64,000 nucleotides of DNA from Thalassobacillus pellis (GCF_016908295.1 NZ_JAFBDO010000002.1:248001-312000), one strand, 5' to 3'. Positions 17,257 through 26,310 are shown, numbered from the stretch's first letter. The notes: a model not told the origin generated them from the letters alone. Program-made: numbers and translations.

Positions 17257-18152
17257 ATAAATATCTTTTCGTCTATGGGACAATAAGAAAACATGAAGCT
17301 AACCACTTTTATATGGAGAATTCCAAACTAATTTCCGAGCAGGCCTGGACGAAAGGGAGAATATATGAAGGACCAAGTTATTACCCTGTGCTATTGGACG
17401 AGGATGATACTGTTTATGGAGAACTCTACGAAGTAAACAGTGAAATCCTTAAGGAAGTTGATATGCTAGAGGGTTTTACCGAAAATGGTCATGATAATCT
17501 GTACGAACGGTCTATCCGGAACATATATACGGACCATGGCACTTACGAAGGATATGTCTATTACCTTTCCCCTGAGAACAAAGAAATGGCTGTGCATTCA
17601 ATAGAGCAGGGGGACTGGCGGGTTCATCAACTATTGAAAAAAGACCAGGTAATTTACTTCGCCTTCGGTTCGTGTATGGACGATGAGAGGTTTAAATTGG
17701 CAGGAGTAGAAACGTTATTCCATGAAAAGCTGGGGAGAGGGGAATTGGAAGGGTATAAATTGATCTTTTCCCACCATGTCGAAGATGGGGGGAGGGCTGA
17801 CATCGTGGAAGCAGATGATACAGTAGAAGGTATCCTGTACAAGACTCCACTAGACGCAGTGGATTATCTTTTTCAACGAGAAGGGGTCTATTCAGGTCAT
17901 TACCGCCCTACTGTTGTCGATGTCAAACTGGGAGACCAGTGCCTGAATAATGTCATGACCTTTTATGTCCTTGATAAAAAGGAAGATTTATCTCCACCTT
18001 TTCATTATGCACGGGAGATCCACCGTGGAGCTGCTCCTTATTTATCTGAATCGTACATGGGACGCCTTGAGAAGAAATTCCTGGAAAAATTCAATGTAAA
18101 CGGCTTTAAAGAATATATCCAGGGGACTAACAGGAACAAAAAACAGCAGTAG
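17253..18152 (+). CDS. Tandem gamma-glutamylcyclotransferase-fold (AIG2/ChaC-like) protein
   Basis: A 299-aa protein with two GGCT-like domains. The first starts LFVYGTIRKHEANH (residues 4-17) with GELYEV and the acidic LEGF; the second starts YFAFGSCMDDERF (about 133-145) with EGILYKTP and a later Glu-containing helix. Both carry the YG(T/S) nucleotide-like loop typical of the fold. The family releases 5-oxoproline from gamma-glutamyl amines or peptides. Its start overlaps the P1 peptidase stop, suggesting joint action on small peptides; that link is inference. Whether both domains are active cannot be told. Confidence 0.85.
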   Translation: MNKYLFVYGTIRKHEANHFYMENSKLISEQAWTKGRIYEGPSYYPVLLDEDDTVYGELYEVNSEILKEVDMLEGFTENGHDNLYERSIRNIYTDHGTYEGYVYYLSPENKEMAVHSIEQGDWRVHQLLKKDQVIYFAFGSCMDDERFKLAGVETLFHEKLGRGELEGYKLIFSHHVEDGGRADIVEADDTVEGILYKTPLDAVDYLFQREGVYSGHYRPTVVDVKLGDQCLNNVMTFYVLDKKEDLSPPFHYAREIHRGAAPYLSESYMGRLEKKFLEKFNVNGFKEYIQGTNRNKKQQ

Positions 18153-18255
18153 TAAAATTTGCGGCAATCCCGGCGCCTGTTCATCCTCAGGCTTACCTGC
18201 TAAAATAATAGAATGGCCATCATATGGAAAAGAATTTTGAAAAGGAGCACCTGAG

Positions 18256-21200
18256 ATGAGCGTTATTACGGAAATTAGCTTGAAAGAACAACTCAGTATA
18301 TTTCACGAAACCCTCCGGCAGCATGACCAGGAGGTACAGGCAGACAAGGTGCTTGATCTGATAGAAAAATGGGAATCCAAGGAATTAATGATCGGCTTCG
18401 CCGGGCACTTTTCTGCCGGCAAGTCAACGATGATCAATAAATTGGTCGAGGAAGAAATTCTTCCGTCGAGTCCAATACCCACCAGTGCTAATGTTGTCAA
18501 ACTTAGAGGCGGGAATGATTATGTGCGGGTTTTTTACCGTAATGAAAACCCTGCCCATTTTGATGGTAAGCACGATATAGAAACCATCAAAGCACTTTGC
18601 CGTGAAGGTGACGAAATACTGTCCCTGGAAATCAGTCAATCTGATGCCAAGCTTCCTCATAATGTGTCCTTGCTCGATACGCCGGGAGTCGATTCAACGA
18701 ATGACGCAGACCGAGTGATAACAGAATCCTCTATTCATTTAATGGATTACATGTATTATGTAATGGATTATAATCACGTCCAATCTGAAGTGAATCTCAC
18801 TTTTTTACGGGAAATGCAACGGAAAAACATTGCTTTTTCGATTGTCATTAATCAAGTTGACAAGCATCAAGATAACGAGTTAACGATCAAGGATTTTAAA
18901 GAAAGCGTCGAGCGGGCGCTGGCTAATTGGGGCATCCATCCAGAAAACATTTATTACACCTCGATGAAACAAGAAAACCTGTCATGGAATGATATAGGGA
19001 AACTTAAAAAAGATATGTACAGTATCTACCAGATTGCAGATGAAGAAAAAATGGCTAAAATCCTGGCAAGTGCGGAAACCATTCTTACAGATAGTGTAGA
19101 AAGTTTTGCCGAAACATTCATAGCAGAAGAAGAAGAAATTACTAGCAGAATAAAAGAACTTAAAGACAAAATAGAACAAGAAGCAAGAGGAGAAGATGCA
19201 AAGAAGCTTGTAGAAGAATTAGCTAATCGGTCGGAATATGCCGAACGGATGTTTCAGGAACGGGTCTTGTCTTTCTTTAAAAATGCTTATTTGATGCCGA
19301 GCGCATTAAGAGAAGATGCTGAGCGATTTTTAATCGCTATGCAGCCAGGGTTCAAGGTTGGATGGATGTTCACGAAAAACAAGACCAACGAGGAAAGAGA
19401 AGCTCGTAAACAGGAATTTCACAAGCATCTTCTTCAAGTTATTGAAAAGAATCTAATCTGGCCACTACGTGATCGTCTTACAGAATTGATGGAAAGTTAT
19501 CAGATATTCCATCCGGAAATAGTAGATGAAATACAAAACATGAAAGCAGAATATCCACCCGAAAATCTGATAAAGCTGATAGAATCAGGAGCTGAAGTAA
19601 CGGGACAATATATTCTTGTTTATACGGACAGGGTGGCAAAAGATGTAAAAGATTCATATCGTCACTTGACCAAAGAATTATGGGAGAAAATGAAATCTAC
19701 TATTGAAGCTGAAACAGCAGAACAAATGGCAGAATTTGAAAATGCACAATTATGGTTGGATGAATTGGAAAAGAGTGAAACAAGGTTATCAGAACTGGAG
19801 ACAAAAAAGGATGCCCATTACCAAACTTTAAATAAAGCTTTATTCGAGAGCGCCGGTGATCATGCTATATACACCGCTTCAGCGGAGAAGATGCTGGAGG
19901 CAAGAAAGAAAAAGGTGAAGTATCATGGCGGGGCCATTGAAAATAATCAGCCCAGCCATACGACCATAACTGAGGATACTGCACTACTAACTACCAGTGG
20001 ACATCGAGGACAGTCGGGGAAAGCTGCACTTGCTGCAGTTGACGAAGTGGTCGACAGTCTGCAGGAGGTACCAGGTTTTCAATCGATCATTCAACAGCTG
20101 GAACTGAAAAAAGAGCGGCTCCGTGACAGAGAGTTCACTGTTGCTTTGTTTGGTGCATTCAGTGCGGGTAAATCTTCGTTTGCGAATGCATTGTTAAAAC
20201 AAAAGCTGCTGCCTGTTTCCCCTAATCCTACTACGGCAACTATTAATAAAATCGCACCGCCTGACGAGAACTATGCTCATGGAACCATCCAGGTAAAAAT
20301 GAAATCGGAAGAGGAACTGATCGAAGATGTTAACGAAGCTTGCGATGTATTAGGCATAGAAGGCGAGAATTTTCGAGATTTGCTTCAGAAGCTATCCGAC
20401 TTGAATGAAAAAGATATACAACAGCTTGAACACAAGCAGCATGCATTCCTCCATGCGTTAATCGCCGGTTATGAAGAAAGTCGTGAGCAAATTGGCAAGA
20501 CATTGACAATCACTCTGGAAGAATTTCCTTATTACGTAGCCGATGAGAAGAAATCCTGTTACGTGGAATGGATGCAGGTGCACTATGATTGTGAGTGGAC
20601 GAGAAAGGGCATTACCCTGGTAGATACCCCAGGAGCCGATTCAGTGAATGCACGCCATACCAATGTTTCCTTTGAATATATCAAAAATGCTGATGCGATA
20701 TTATTTGTGACATACTACAATCACCCATTCTCCAAAGCAGATGAAAGCTTTCTTACCCAGCTTGGAAGGGTGAAAGACGTCTTCAGTATGGACAAGATGT
20801 TTTTTATTATTAATGCAAGTGATCTTGCTGAATCAGAAAGCGAATTGAAGCAGGTTAGGGATTATATCGAGCAGCAGCTGCTCAAGTTTCAGATCAGGAA
20901 CCCTCGCATATTTCCAGTATCAAGCCTGCAGGCTTTGCAAAATATTGGATCTTCTGGAATCGAAGCAGTAAAACGTCATTTTTATACCTTTATAGAAGAA
21001 GAAGCGACGGAAGTACTGGTCAGATCAATCTACCATGATTTTAGCAGGGCAAAGAACATGATGACAGACTTCGTACAAAATGCATCATTAAAGCAAGAAG
21101 AACGTGAAAAGATGAAAGACCAGTTCCAAGAGCAGGAACAGCAAATGCATCAGGTCATTAATGAGTTAGCAGTTGAAAAATATGAAACTGATATTGATCA

Positions 21201-21870
21201 GAAAATAAAAAAACAAATTCATTATATTCATCAACGGATGATGCTGAATTTACATGATATGTTCAAGCAGCATTTCAACCCTGCCACCATAACAGCAAGT
21301 GGAAAGGCAGGTAAGACGCAAATCATACAAGCAACAAATGCTCTGTTAACCGACGTTACCTATGAGTTAAACCAGGAACTTCGTGCCGTATCCTTGCGTA
21401 TGGAAGCCTACCTGAATAAAACTGCTTCCAAAGTAAAAGAAGAGGCAGGCATAGAGCTTCATAAAGTTAGAAATGACTTTGAATTGGCAACCATGGAAGA
21501 AAGGAATTTTAATGAGCCTTCTTTTCAACGGTACATTTCCTATGAAGAAGTGAATATGGGGGAAATCTTTCCACTTTTCAGAGGGACAAAGAGGTTTTTT
21601 GAAAATAATGAGAAAGAACATTTAAAAGAGACTTTAGCAGGACAAATCGATCCTTTATTAAAAAAATGTCTGGAAAGCTCTCATCAAGAATATCAACAAA
21701 TTTACCTTACAGAATGGAAGGATTTGATAAGCGGGGTAAGAAAAAATTGGGATAGGGAGATTGATGAATTTTACCGAAGCTTGCGATATAGTCTGGATAA
21801 TCCTATTGATGTCGGCATGATAAAACGGAAAAGTCAACAGCTTGATTCGGTTTTAAATGAGTATGAATAA
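18256..21870 (+). CDS. dynA: DynA, two-headed bacterial dynamin-like GTPase
   Basis: A 1204-aa fusion of two dynamin-family units, as in B. subtilis DynA (YpbR), which tethers and fuses membranes in trans and aids recovery from membrane damage. First unit: P-loop GHFSAGKST (residues 50-58), switch DTPGVDSTND, G4 VINQVDKH. Second unit: P-loop GAFSAGKSS (about 634-642), DTPGADSVN, G4-like INASDLAE. Each is followed by long helical stalk regions. There is no N-terminal transmembrane segment. GGAGCACCTGAG precedes the ATG. It is mono-cistronic with a strong terminator. The first hydrophobic paddle is not obvious by eye. Confidence 0.95.
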   Translation: MSVITEISLKEQLSIFHETLRQHDQEVQADKVLDLIEKWESKELMIGFAGHFSAGKSTMINKLVEEEILPSSPIPTSANVVKLRGGNDYVRVFYRNENPAHFDGKHDIETIKALCREGDEILSLEISQSDAKLPHNVSLLDTPGVDSTNDADRVITESSIHLMDYMYYVMDYNHVQSEVNLTFLREMQRKNIAFSIVINQVDKHQDNELTIKDFKESVERALANWGIHPENIYYTSMKQENLSWNDIGKLKKDMYSIYQIADEEKMAKILASAETILTDSVESFAETFIAEEEEITSRIKELKDKIEQEARGEDAKKLVEELANRSEYAERMFQERVLSFFKNAYLMPSALREDAERFLIAMQPGFKVGWMFTKNKTNEEREARKQEFHKHLLQVIEKNLIWPLRDRLTELMESYQIFHPEIVDEIQNMKAEYPPENLIKLIESGAEVTGQYILVYTDRVAKDVKDSYRHLTKELWEKMKSTIEAETAEQMAEFENAQLWLDELEKSETRLSELETKKDAHYQTLNKALFESAGDHAIYTASAEKMLEARKKKVKYHGGAIENNQPSHTTITEDTALLTTSGHRGQSGKAALAAVDEVVDSLQEVPGFQSIIQQLELKKERLRDREFTVALFGAFSAGKSSFANALLKQKLLPVSPNPTTATINKIAPPDENYAHGTIQVKMKSEEELIEDVNEACDVLGIEGENFRDLLQKLSDLNEKDIQQLEHKQHAFLHALIAGYEESREQIGKTLTITLEEFPYYVADEKKSCYVEWMQVHYDCEWTRKGITLVDTPGADSVNARHTNVSFEYIKNADAILFVTYYNHPFSKADESFLTQLGRVKDVFSMDKMFFIINASDLAESESELKQVRDYIEQQLLKFQIRNPRIFPVSSLQALQNIGSSGIEAVKRHFYTFIEEEATEVLVRSIYHDFSRAKNMMTDFVQNASLKQEEREKMKDQFQEQEQQMHQVINELAVEKYETDIDQKIKKQIHYIHQRMMLNLHDMFKQHFNPATITASGKAGKTQIIQATNALLTDVTYELNQELRAVSLRMEAYLNKTASKVKEEAGIELHKVRNDFELATMEERNFNEPSFQRYISYEEVNMGEIFPLFRGTKRFFENNEKEHLKETLAGQIDPLLKKCLESSHQEYQQIYLTEWKDLISGVRKNWDREIDEFYRSLRYSLDNPIDVGMIKRKSQQLDSVLNEYE

Positions 21871-21882
21871 CAACGAAACAAA

Positions 21883-21919
21883 AGGCTGTCGAGAAACTCT
21901 CGACAGCCTGATTTTTTTT
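21883..21919 (+). terminator. Rho-independent terminator of dynA
   Basis: AGGCTGTCGAGA / TCTCGACAGCCT around AAC, followed by GATTTTTTTT. Confidence 0.92.
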
Positions 21920-22039
21920 GATTTCTTTCATTTTTCATCCCGCTCATTTGTTATCCTATGGATAAGAATCTGTTTAGGCGGTGATTTTTTGATTCAATCA
22001 AAAAAAGACGGCAAAATGAGATGGAAATCGAGCTTAAAC

Positions 22040-22237
22040 CGACTTTTCAATGAAGGAAAGTGGATATACTGTATGAGAAAAGAGAAAGTCGAGCGTAGCT
22101 TCGCAGATTCAAAAGAACTGTATGGACTGCGCTATTGCCGCTTGCGTGGAAAAGAGTAAGTGAAGGAACAGGCGTTGATGACGACTGCCTGCCAGAACAT
22201 GAAAAAGATTGTCCTTTATCTAGCCAGGGTGAGCTAG
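22040..22237 (+). pseudogene. IS1182-family transposase remnant (3' end, with internal stop)
   Basis: The frame reads RKEKVERSFADSKELYGLRY, then CRLRGKE, then a TAA (22157-22159), then in the same frame VKEQALMTTACQNMKKI, ending at TAG 22237. This is the C-terminal signature of IS1182-family DDE transposases (RSFADAKELHGLRY ... ACQNMKKI). One Lys codon has become TAA and everything upstream of about 22040 is gone or unrecognisable. A related fragment lies on the minus strand at about 26490-26590. The open frame starting near 21857 is this relic, not a gene. Confidence 0.8.
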
Positions 22238-22332
22238 GTGAAGGAGAGTCTTTTTCTAGAAATTCCAAGGGGCTTTCGCTCCTGGCGGCAAGAAAAAAGC
22301 TTGCGAAGAAACAGGGGTTTCTCCACAAGCTG

Positions 22333-22364
22333 AGAGGATGCCTTTTTTAAGGCATCCTCTTTTT
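22333..22364 (+). terminator. Hairpin with T-tail at the end of the IS1182 relic
   Basis: AGGATGCC / GGCATCCT followed by CTTTTT. It converges on the lipoprotein gene and lies only nine bases from its stop. Confidence 0.7.
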
Positions 22365-22372
22365 AAGTGAAA

Positions 22373-23107
22373 TTAAATTTTGACTTCTACTTCACTATCT
22401 TTACGCAGTTTTTCAAGTAATTGCTTCACTTGTTCCTGCTGCTTTGAATTTTGCAGCTGCTGTTTGATGCGAGGTTTGGCTTCTTCGTATGCAGGTATTT
22501 CCGGTTTCTGTTCACTGTTCTTTCCTTGCTTTTCCATTTGAGCGACCATGGTATCGTATTGTTTTTTCATTTCTTTTTCTGTAACTTCAGGTGTTTCTGT
22601 GTTCTCTTCAATATATTTTTGTACTACCAGGCTTTCCTTAATGCGTGGTCGCAGCTCTTCTTTTGATGACATATTGTTCGCTTCTAGAAACTTTTTCATT
22701 TCATCTTCTGACTTAATCTTGTCGGTAATCTTTTTGTATTCTTCATCTACTTTCTTTTCGTCGACCTTAATGCCTGATTTTTCGGCGTATTGGACTAAAA
22801 GCTCTGAATTTACGAGTAAATCAACTACACTTTTCTGGACTTTACCCTTATTTTTATCTATATTCATGCCCATTTGTTCATATTGTTTCTTAATTGTATT
22901 GTACCGTTGTGTAAATTCGTCTTTTGAAATCTTTTCTCCATTAACGACTGCAACGACTTCCGGCAGGTCCTCCGTAGCGGTTGCTTGTTCCTTGCCTGCA
23001 TCAGACTTCTTGTCCTCCTGCTTTGCCTCCTCACCATTACCACTACACGCGGCTAGTGCTAGTACTAGTAATAGTCCGAAGACCATTGACAGCATTTTTT
23101 TGTTCAT
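22373..23107 (-). CDS. SurA N-terminal-domain lipoprotein (chaperone-like)
   Basis: A 244-aa exported lipoprotein. The signal peptide MNKKMLSMVFGLLLVLALAAC ends in a lipobox (LAAC, lipidated Cys about residue 21), followed by an acidic linker. The mature part is a SurA-N/PrsA-like helical domain (VVAVVNGEKISKDEF, residues about 51-65, through KEELRPRIKESLVVQKYIEE). A parvulin rotamase domain is not recognisable, and the protein is shorter than PrsA. It therefore probably acts as an extracytoplasmic holdase-type chaperone rather than an isomerase. GGAGAG precedes the ATG. It is transcribed divergently from the superoxide dismutase gene. Confidence 0.88.
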   Translation of the reverse strand: MNKKMLSMVFGLLLVLALAACSGNGEEAKQEDKKSDAGKEQATATEDLPEVVAVVNGEKISKDEFTQRYNTIKKQYEQMGMNIDKNKGKVQKSVVDLLVNSELLVQYAEKSGIKVDEKKVDEEYKKITDKIKSEDEMKKFLEANNMSSKEELRPRIKESLVVQKYIEENTETPEVTEKEMKKQYDTMVAQMEKQGKNSEQKPEIPAYEEAKPRIKQQLQNSKQQEQVKQLLEKLRKDSEVEVKI

Positions 23108-23253
23108 GTGTCATCTCTCCTTTGATTGAACATGATGAAGCATATTCGGAGTGTAGCATACCAGAATTCGGATGTAAATAAACGAATAGAACCTCTAGCT
23201 CATATAATGAACTTTTTGTGAATAAGTTTAAATAACAGGAGGGGAGGAAGGAA

Positions 23254-23784
23254 ATGTATTATTACGCTTATCCGCCAAATCTTTGTTGGTCATATCCAGC
23301 TCAATATCGCCAACAGCAGCATGGCAAAAGGGCTCATGCAAAAATTACAGGAGGTCCCTTAGCGGAACGGCTGTCAGGAGATGTGTATTTTTATGAGCTG
23401 CCTAACGGTGTAGAAGTATTTGTCCAGGTGCAGGGACTTCCCGAATTTAAAAAAGGGACGAAAGATGGCCAGCAGGTGGGTCCCCATGGATTTCATATCC
23501 ATGAAAAAGGTGTTTGTTCGGTTGGAGATAAAAAGGATCCTTTCCAAAGTGCAGGGGAGCACTGGAATCCAGATCAACAGCCTCATGGAAATCATGCCGG
23601 TGATTTTCCAGTGCTGTTCTCAAATAATGGCTTCAGTCAAATGCTGTTTTTCACCAATCGCTTCAAGGTTAAAGATATAATAGGTAAAGCAGTCATCATC
23701 CATCAGGGACCGGACGACTATAAGTCCCAGCCTGCAGGAGCTGCCGGAAAGCGATTAGCCTGTGGAGTGATACAAATGATGTAA
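23254..23784 (+). CDS. sodC: Cu/Zn superoxide dismutase family protein without signal peptide
   Basis: A 176-aa SodC/YojM-family protein. Metal ligands appear complete: His-x-His in GFHIHEKG (about residues 84-91), His in GEHWNP, His/His/Asp in HGNHAGDFP, and the last His in AVIIHQGPDDY. The structural Cys pair is in GVCSVG and LACGVI. The B. subtilis homologue is a lipoprotein; here there is no signal peptide or lipobox, and instead a Tyr/Pro/Gln-rich head (MYYYAYPPNLCWSYPAQYRQ). That head looks like a spore-coat protein terminus. GGAGGGGAGGAAGG precedes the ATG. Product identity is firm; location is inference. Confidence 0.93.
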   Translation: MYYYAYPPNLCWSYPAQYRQQQHGKRAHAKITGGPLAERLSGDVYFYELPNGVEVFVQVQGLPEFKKGTKDGQQVGPHGFHIHEKGVCSVGDKKDPFQSAGEHWNPDQQPHGNHAGDFPVLFSNNGFSQMLFFTNRFKVKDIIGKAVIIHQGPDDYKSQPAGAAGKRLACGVIQMM

Positions 23785-23848
23785 AAACACGAATAATTTT
23801 CCTTAAAATGTGTATAATGGAAGAAGTGGGGTGATGAATGCTTCTATC

Positions 23849-23877
23849 TTGACTTTTTCTTTATTGCATAGTAATAT
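23849..23877 (+). promoter_or_regulatory. Sigma-A promoter of the cold-shock gene
   Basis: TTGACT, 17-base spacer, TAATAT. Transcription from about 23884 would give a leader of roughly 165 bases before the csp start, as is usual for cold-shock mRNAs. Confidence 0.7.
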
Positions 23878-23944
23878 TAACACATAATTTTAATATAGGT
23901 CACTGTATTTTGACCGCTATTTCTTTGAAGTATGAATGACCGGA

Positions 23945-24008
23945 AATCACCTATTATAAAGAGTGATCATTAATTCATTTGATACTTTTTATAATATGTG
24001 ATTTTTTT
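23945..24008 (+). promoter_or_regulatory. Long leader hairpin with U-tract ahead of csp (attenuator candidate)
   Basis: Arms 23945-23969 and 23980-24003 pair over about 24 base pairs with one mismatch and one bulge, around a 10-base loop. Seven T residues follow directly (24002-24008). The structure lies between the promoter and the csp ribosome site, so csp transcription must read through it. Confidence 0.6.
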
Positions 24009-24051
24009 ATAATCATATATTAATTTTTATGAAACATTGGAGGACCAAAGA

Positions 24052-24252
24052 ATGAAAAATGGTACAGTAAAATGGTTTAACGCAGAAAAAGGCTTCGGAT
24101 TCATCGAAGTGCAAGGCGAAGACGACGTATTCGTACATTTCAGTGCAATCCAAGGTGAAGGGTTCAAAACTCTTGAAGAAGGCCAGGCAGTTGAATTTGA
24201 AATCACTGAAGGCAACCGCGGACCGCAAGCTGCAAATGTAGTTAAACTATAA
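24052..24252 (+). CDS. Cold-shock protein (CspA/CspB family)
   Basis: A 66-aa single cold-shock domain that binds single-stranded nucleic acid. RNP1 (GFGFIEV, residues 16-22) and RNP2 (VFVHFSAI, 28-35) are intact, with the usual start [12 protein letters not shown] and end [15 protein letters not shown] lies eight bases before ATG 24052; a longer frame from an upstream TTG would swallow the ribosome site. The leader contains a terminator-like hairpin. A hairpin terminator separates it from ydjO, another cold-related gene. Confidence 0.97.
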   Translation: MKNGTVKWFNAEKGFGFIEVQGEDDVFVHFSAIQGEGFKTLEEGQAVEFEITEGNRGPQAANVVKL

Positions 24253-24275
24253 TTGTAGTAAAACTATAATCGGGA

Positions 24276-24309
24276 AAAGGGACTGGCTTTTTGGAAGTCA
24301 GTCTCTTTT
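24276..24309 (+). terminator. Terminator after csp
   Basis: AAGGGACTG pairs with CAGTCTCTT, followed by T residues; partial readthrough into ydjO is possible. Confidence 0.65.
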
Positions 24310-24345
24310 ACATAGTTTTACCCATTTTTCAGAGGAGGTACGGGA

Positions 24346-24549
24346 ATGGCATTTGGAAAAAAGAATCAAGAAGAGATCATAAAAGAAGAAACAAAGGTGT
24401 GGGAATGCAACTCTGATGATTGTAAGTGCTGGATGCGTGATAATTTTAAAATTGAAGAGACACCGACCTGCCCGATGTGCGGGAGTGAAATGAGTATTTC
24501 CACGAAAGTTTTGCAAGTTGTAGATAATAACAGCATTTATTATAAATAA
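24346..24549 (+). CDS. ydjO: YdjO-family cold-inducible zinc-ribbon protein
   Basis: A 67-aa protein resembling B. subtilis YdjO, a cold-inducible protein of unknown mechanism. It has two Cys pairs able to bind one zinc: CNSDDCKCW (residues about 24-32) and CPMCGSEM (about 45-52). GGAGG precedes the ATG. Its position right after a csp gene agrees with a shared cold response. Confidence 0.85.
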   Translation: MAFGKKNQEEIIKEETKVWECNSDDCKCWMRDNFKIEETPTCPMCGSEMSISTKVLQVVDNNSIYYK

Positions 24550-24555
24550 GTTATG

Positions 24556-24585
24556 ATCACGCTTGGATTCCAGGCGTGATTTTTT
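24556..24585 (+). terminator. Rho-independent terminator after ydjO
   Basis: ATCACGCTTGG pairs with CCAGGCGTGAT, then TTTTT. Confidence 0.88.
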
Positions 24586-24665
24586 GTTGTCGGGAAATAT
24601 ATCTTCTTACGAGCAATAATGATATACTTTCCCTGGATGAAATTATGATAGATGGAGGATTCTAA

Positions 24666-26282
24666 ATGATTAACGTGCATAATGTTGGTCTTCGCTTCGG
24701 TGATCAGAAGCTGTTTGAAGACGTCAATATAAAATTCACCCCTGGTAACTGTTATGGCTTGATCGGAGCTAATGGAGCCGGGAAGTCGACATTTTTAAAA
24801 ATATTAAGCGGGGAAATTGAACCCCAGACTGGTGATGTTTCCATGAAGCCAGGACAGCGCATGGCTGTTCTGAAACAGAACCATTTCGAGTATGATGAGC
24901 AGGAAGTACTTCAGGTTGTAATGATGGGGCACACGCGCCTTTATGAAGTGATGGAAGAAAAGAACGCCATCTATATGAAGCCTGATTTTTCTGATGAGGA
25001 TGGAATCAGAGCGGCTGAACTGGAAGGCGAATTTGCGGAAATGAACGGCTGGGAGGCAGATTCGGATGCTGCCAGGCTATTGAAAGGGCTTGGTATTTCA
25101 GAAGAACTTCATGGGAAGCAATTGAAAGATTTAAGCGGCTCTGAAAAAGTGAAGGTGCTCCTTGCTCAGGCGCTGTTCGGCAATCCAGACGTGTTGCTTC
25201 TTGATGAGCCGACGAACCATCTGGATATTAAAGCGATCCAATGGCTGGAGGATTTTTTGATTAACTTCGAAAATACCGTCATCGTTGTATCACACGACAG
25301 ACATTTCCTGAACAATGTATGTACTCATATTGCAGATCTAGATTTTGGTAAAATCCAAATTTATGTAGGTAACTATGATTTCTGGTATGAATCCAGTCAG
25401 TTGGCTCAAAAAATGGCCGCTGAACAAAATAAGAAAAAAGAAGAAAAAATTAAAGACTTAAAGGAATTCATTGCTCGTTTCAGTGCTAATGCTTCAAAGT
25501 CAAAACAGGCAACATCCCGTAAAAAACTTTTGGATAAAATCACCCTTGATGATATCCAGCCTTCTTCACGGCGTTATCCTTATATTGCTTTTAATGCTGA
25601 TCGTGAAATCGGAAATGACCTGTTAACAGTCGATGGTCTTTCCAAAACGATCGATGGAGAAAAAGTTCTGGATAAAGTCAGCTTCACTTTAAATAAAGAT
25701 GACAAGGTTGCCTTTGTCGGTGACAATGAAATTGCCAAGACGACACTGTTTCAAATTCTGACAGGAGAATTGGAACCAGATGAAGGGACCTACAAATGGG
25801 GGATTACAACCTCCCATAGCTATTTCCCTAAAGATAACTCAGCTTATTTTGAAGGCTGTGATTTGACCCTTGTGGAATGGCTCCGCCAGTATTCACCGGA
25901 AGATGAAACAGAAACCTTCCTCAGAGGTTTCTTAGGAAGAATGTTATTTTCCGGTGAGGAAGCACTGAAGAAAGCAAGTGTTCTTTCCGGAGGAGAAAAA
26001 GTCAGGTGCATGCTTTCGAAAATGATGCTCAGCGGTTCCAATGTTCTTATTTTAGATGAACCTACTAACCATTTGGATTTGGAATCCATCACGGCTTTAA
26101 ACAATGGGTTGATTAAATTCAAAGGATCCGTATTGTTCGCTTCCCACGACCATCAGTTTATCGAAACAATTGCCAACAGGATCATCGAGCTGACACCTAA
26201 AGGTATCATAGATAAAGAAATGACCTATGATGAGTATTTAGAAGACCCAAAAGTAGAACAACAATTAAAAGCATTGAAATAA
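24666..26282 (+). CDS. ykpA: ABC-F family ATPase YkpA/YbiT type
   Basis: A 538-aa soluble protein with two ABC ATPase domains and no membrane part, typical of ABC-F ribosome-associated factors. Domain 1: Walker A GANGAGKST (about residues 36-44), signature LSGSEK, Walker B LLLDEPTNHLD. A charged linker (about 247-300) joins domain 2: degenerate Walker A GDNEIAKTT, signature LSGGEK, ILDEPTNHLD. To my recollection the Ala-for-Gly change in the second P-loop is normal for the YkpA/YbiT branch. A specific ribosomal role is inferred from the family only. GGAGG precedes the ATG. Confidence 0.94.
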   Translation: MINVHNVGLRFGDQKLFEDVNIKFTPGNCYGLIGANGAGKSTFLKILSGEIEPQTGDVSMKPGQRMAVLKQNHFEYDEQEVLQVVMMGHTRLYEVMEEKNAIYMKPDFSDEDGIRAAELEGEFAEMNGWEADSDAARLLKGLGISEELHGKQLKDLSGSEKVKVLLAQALFGNPDVLLLDEPTNHLDIKAIQWLEDFLINFENTVIVVSHDRHFLNNVCTHIADLDFGKIQIYVGNYDFWYESSQLAQKMAAEQNKKKEEKIKDLKEFIARFSANASKSKQATSRKKLLDKITLDDIQPSSRRYPYIAFNADREIGNDLLTVDGLSKTIDGEKVLDKVSFTLNKDDKVAFVGDNEIAKTTLFQILTGELEPDEGTYKWGITTSHSYFPKDNSAYFEGCDLTLVEWLRQYSPEDETETFLRGFLGRMLFSGEEALKKASVLSGGEKVRCMLSKMMLSGSNVLILDEPTNHLDLESITALNNGLIKFKGSVLFASHDHQFIETIANRIIELTPKGIIDKEMTYDEYLEDPKVEQQLKALK

Positions 26283-26310
26283 TAATAACCGCCCTCTTTA
26301 TAAAGGCAGC

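Noticed and set aside
21857-22159. 100-aa plus-strand frame after dynA
   Set aside because: Its start lies in dynA and its terminator. Its C-terminus is an IS1182 transposase relic interrupted by TAA.
23185-23225. Sigma-E or sigma-K promoter before sodC
   Set aside because: CATATAAT resembles a -10, but the spacing and -35 fit no mother-cell consensus without two or more mismatches.
25716-25760. Degenerate second Walker A in YkpA (Ala for Gly) as a mutation
   Set aside because: From memory the same change is normal in the YkpA/YbiT branch, so it is not an anomaly.
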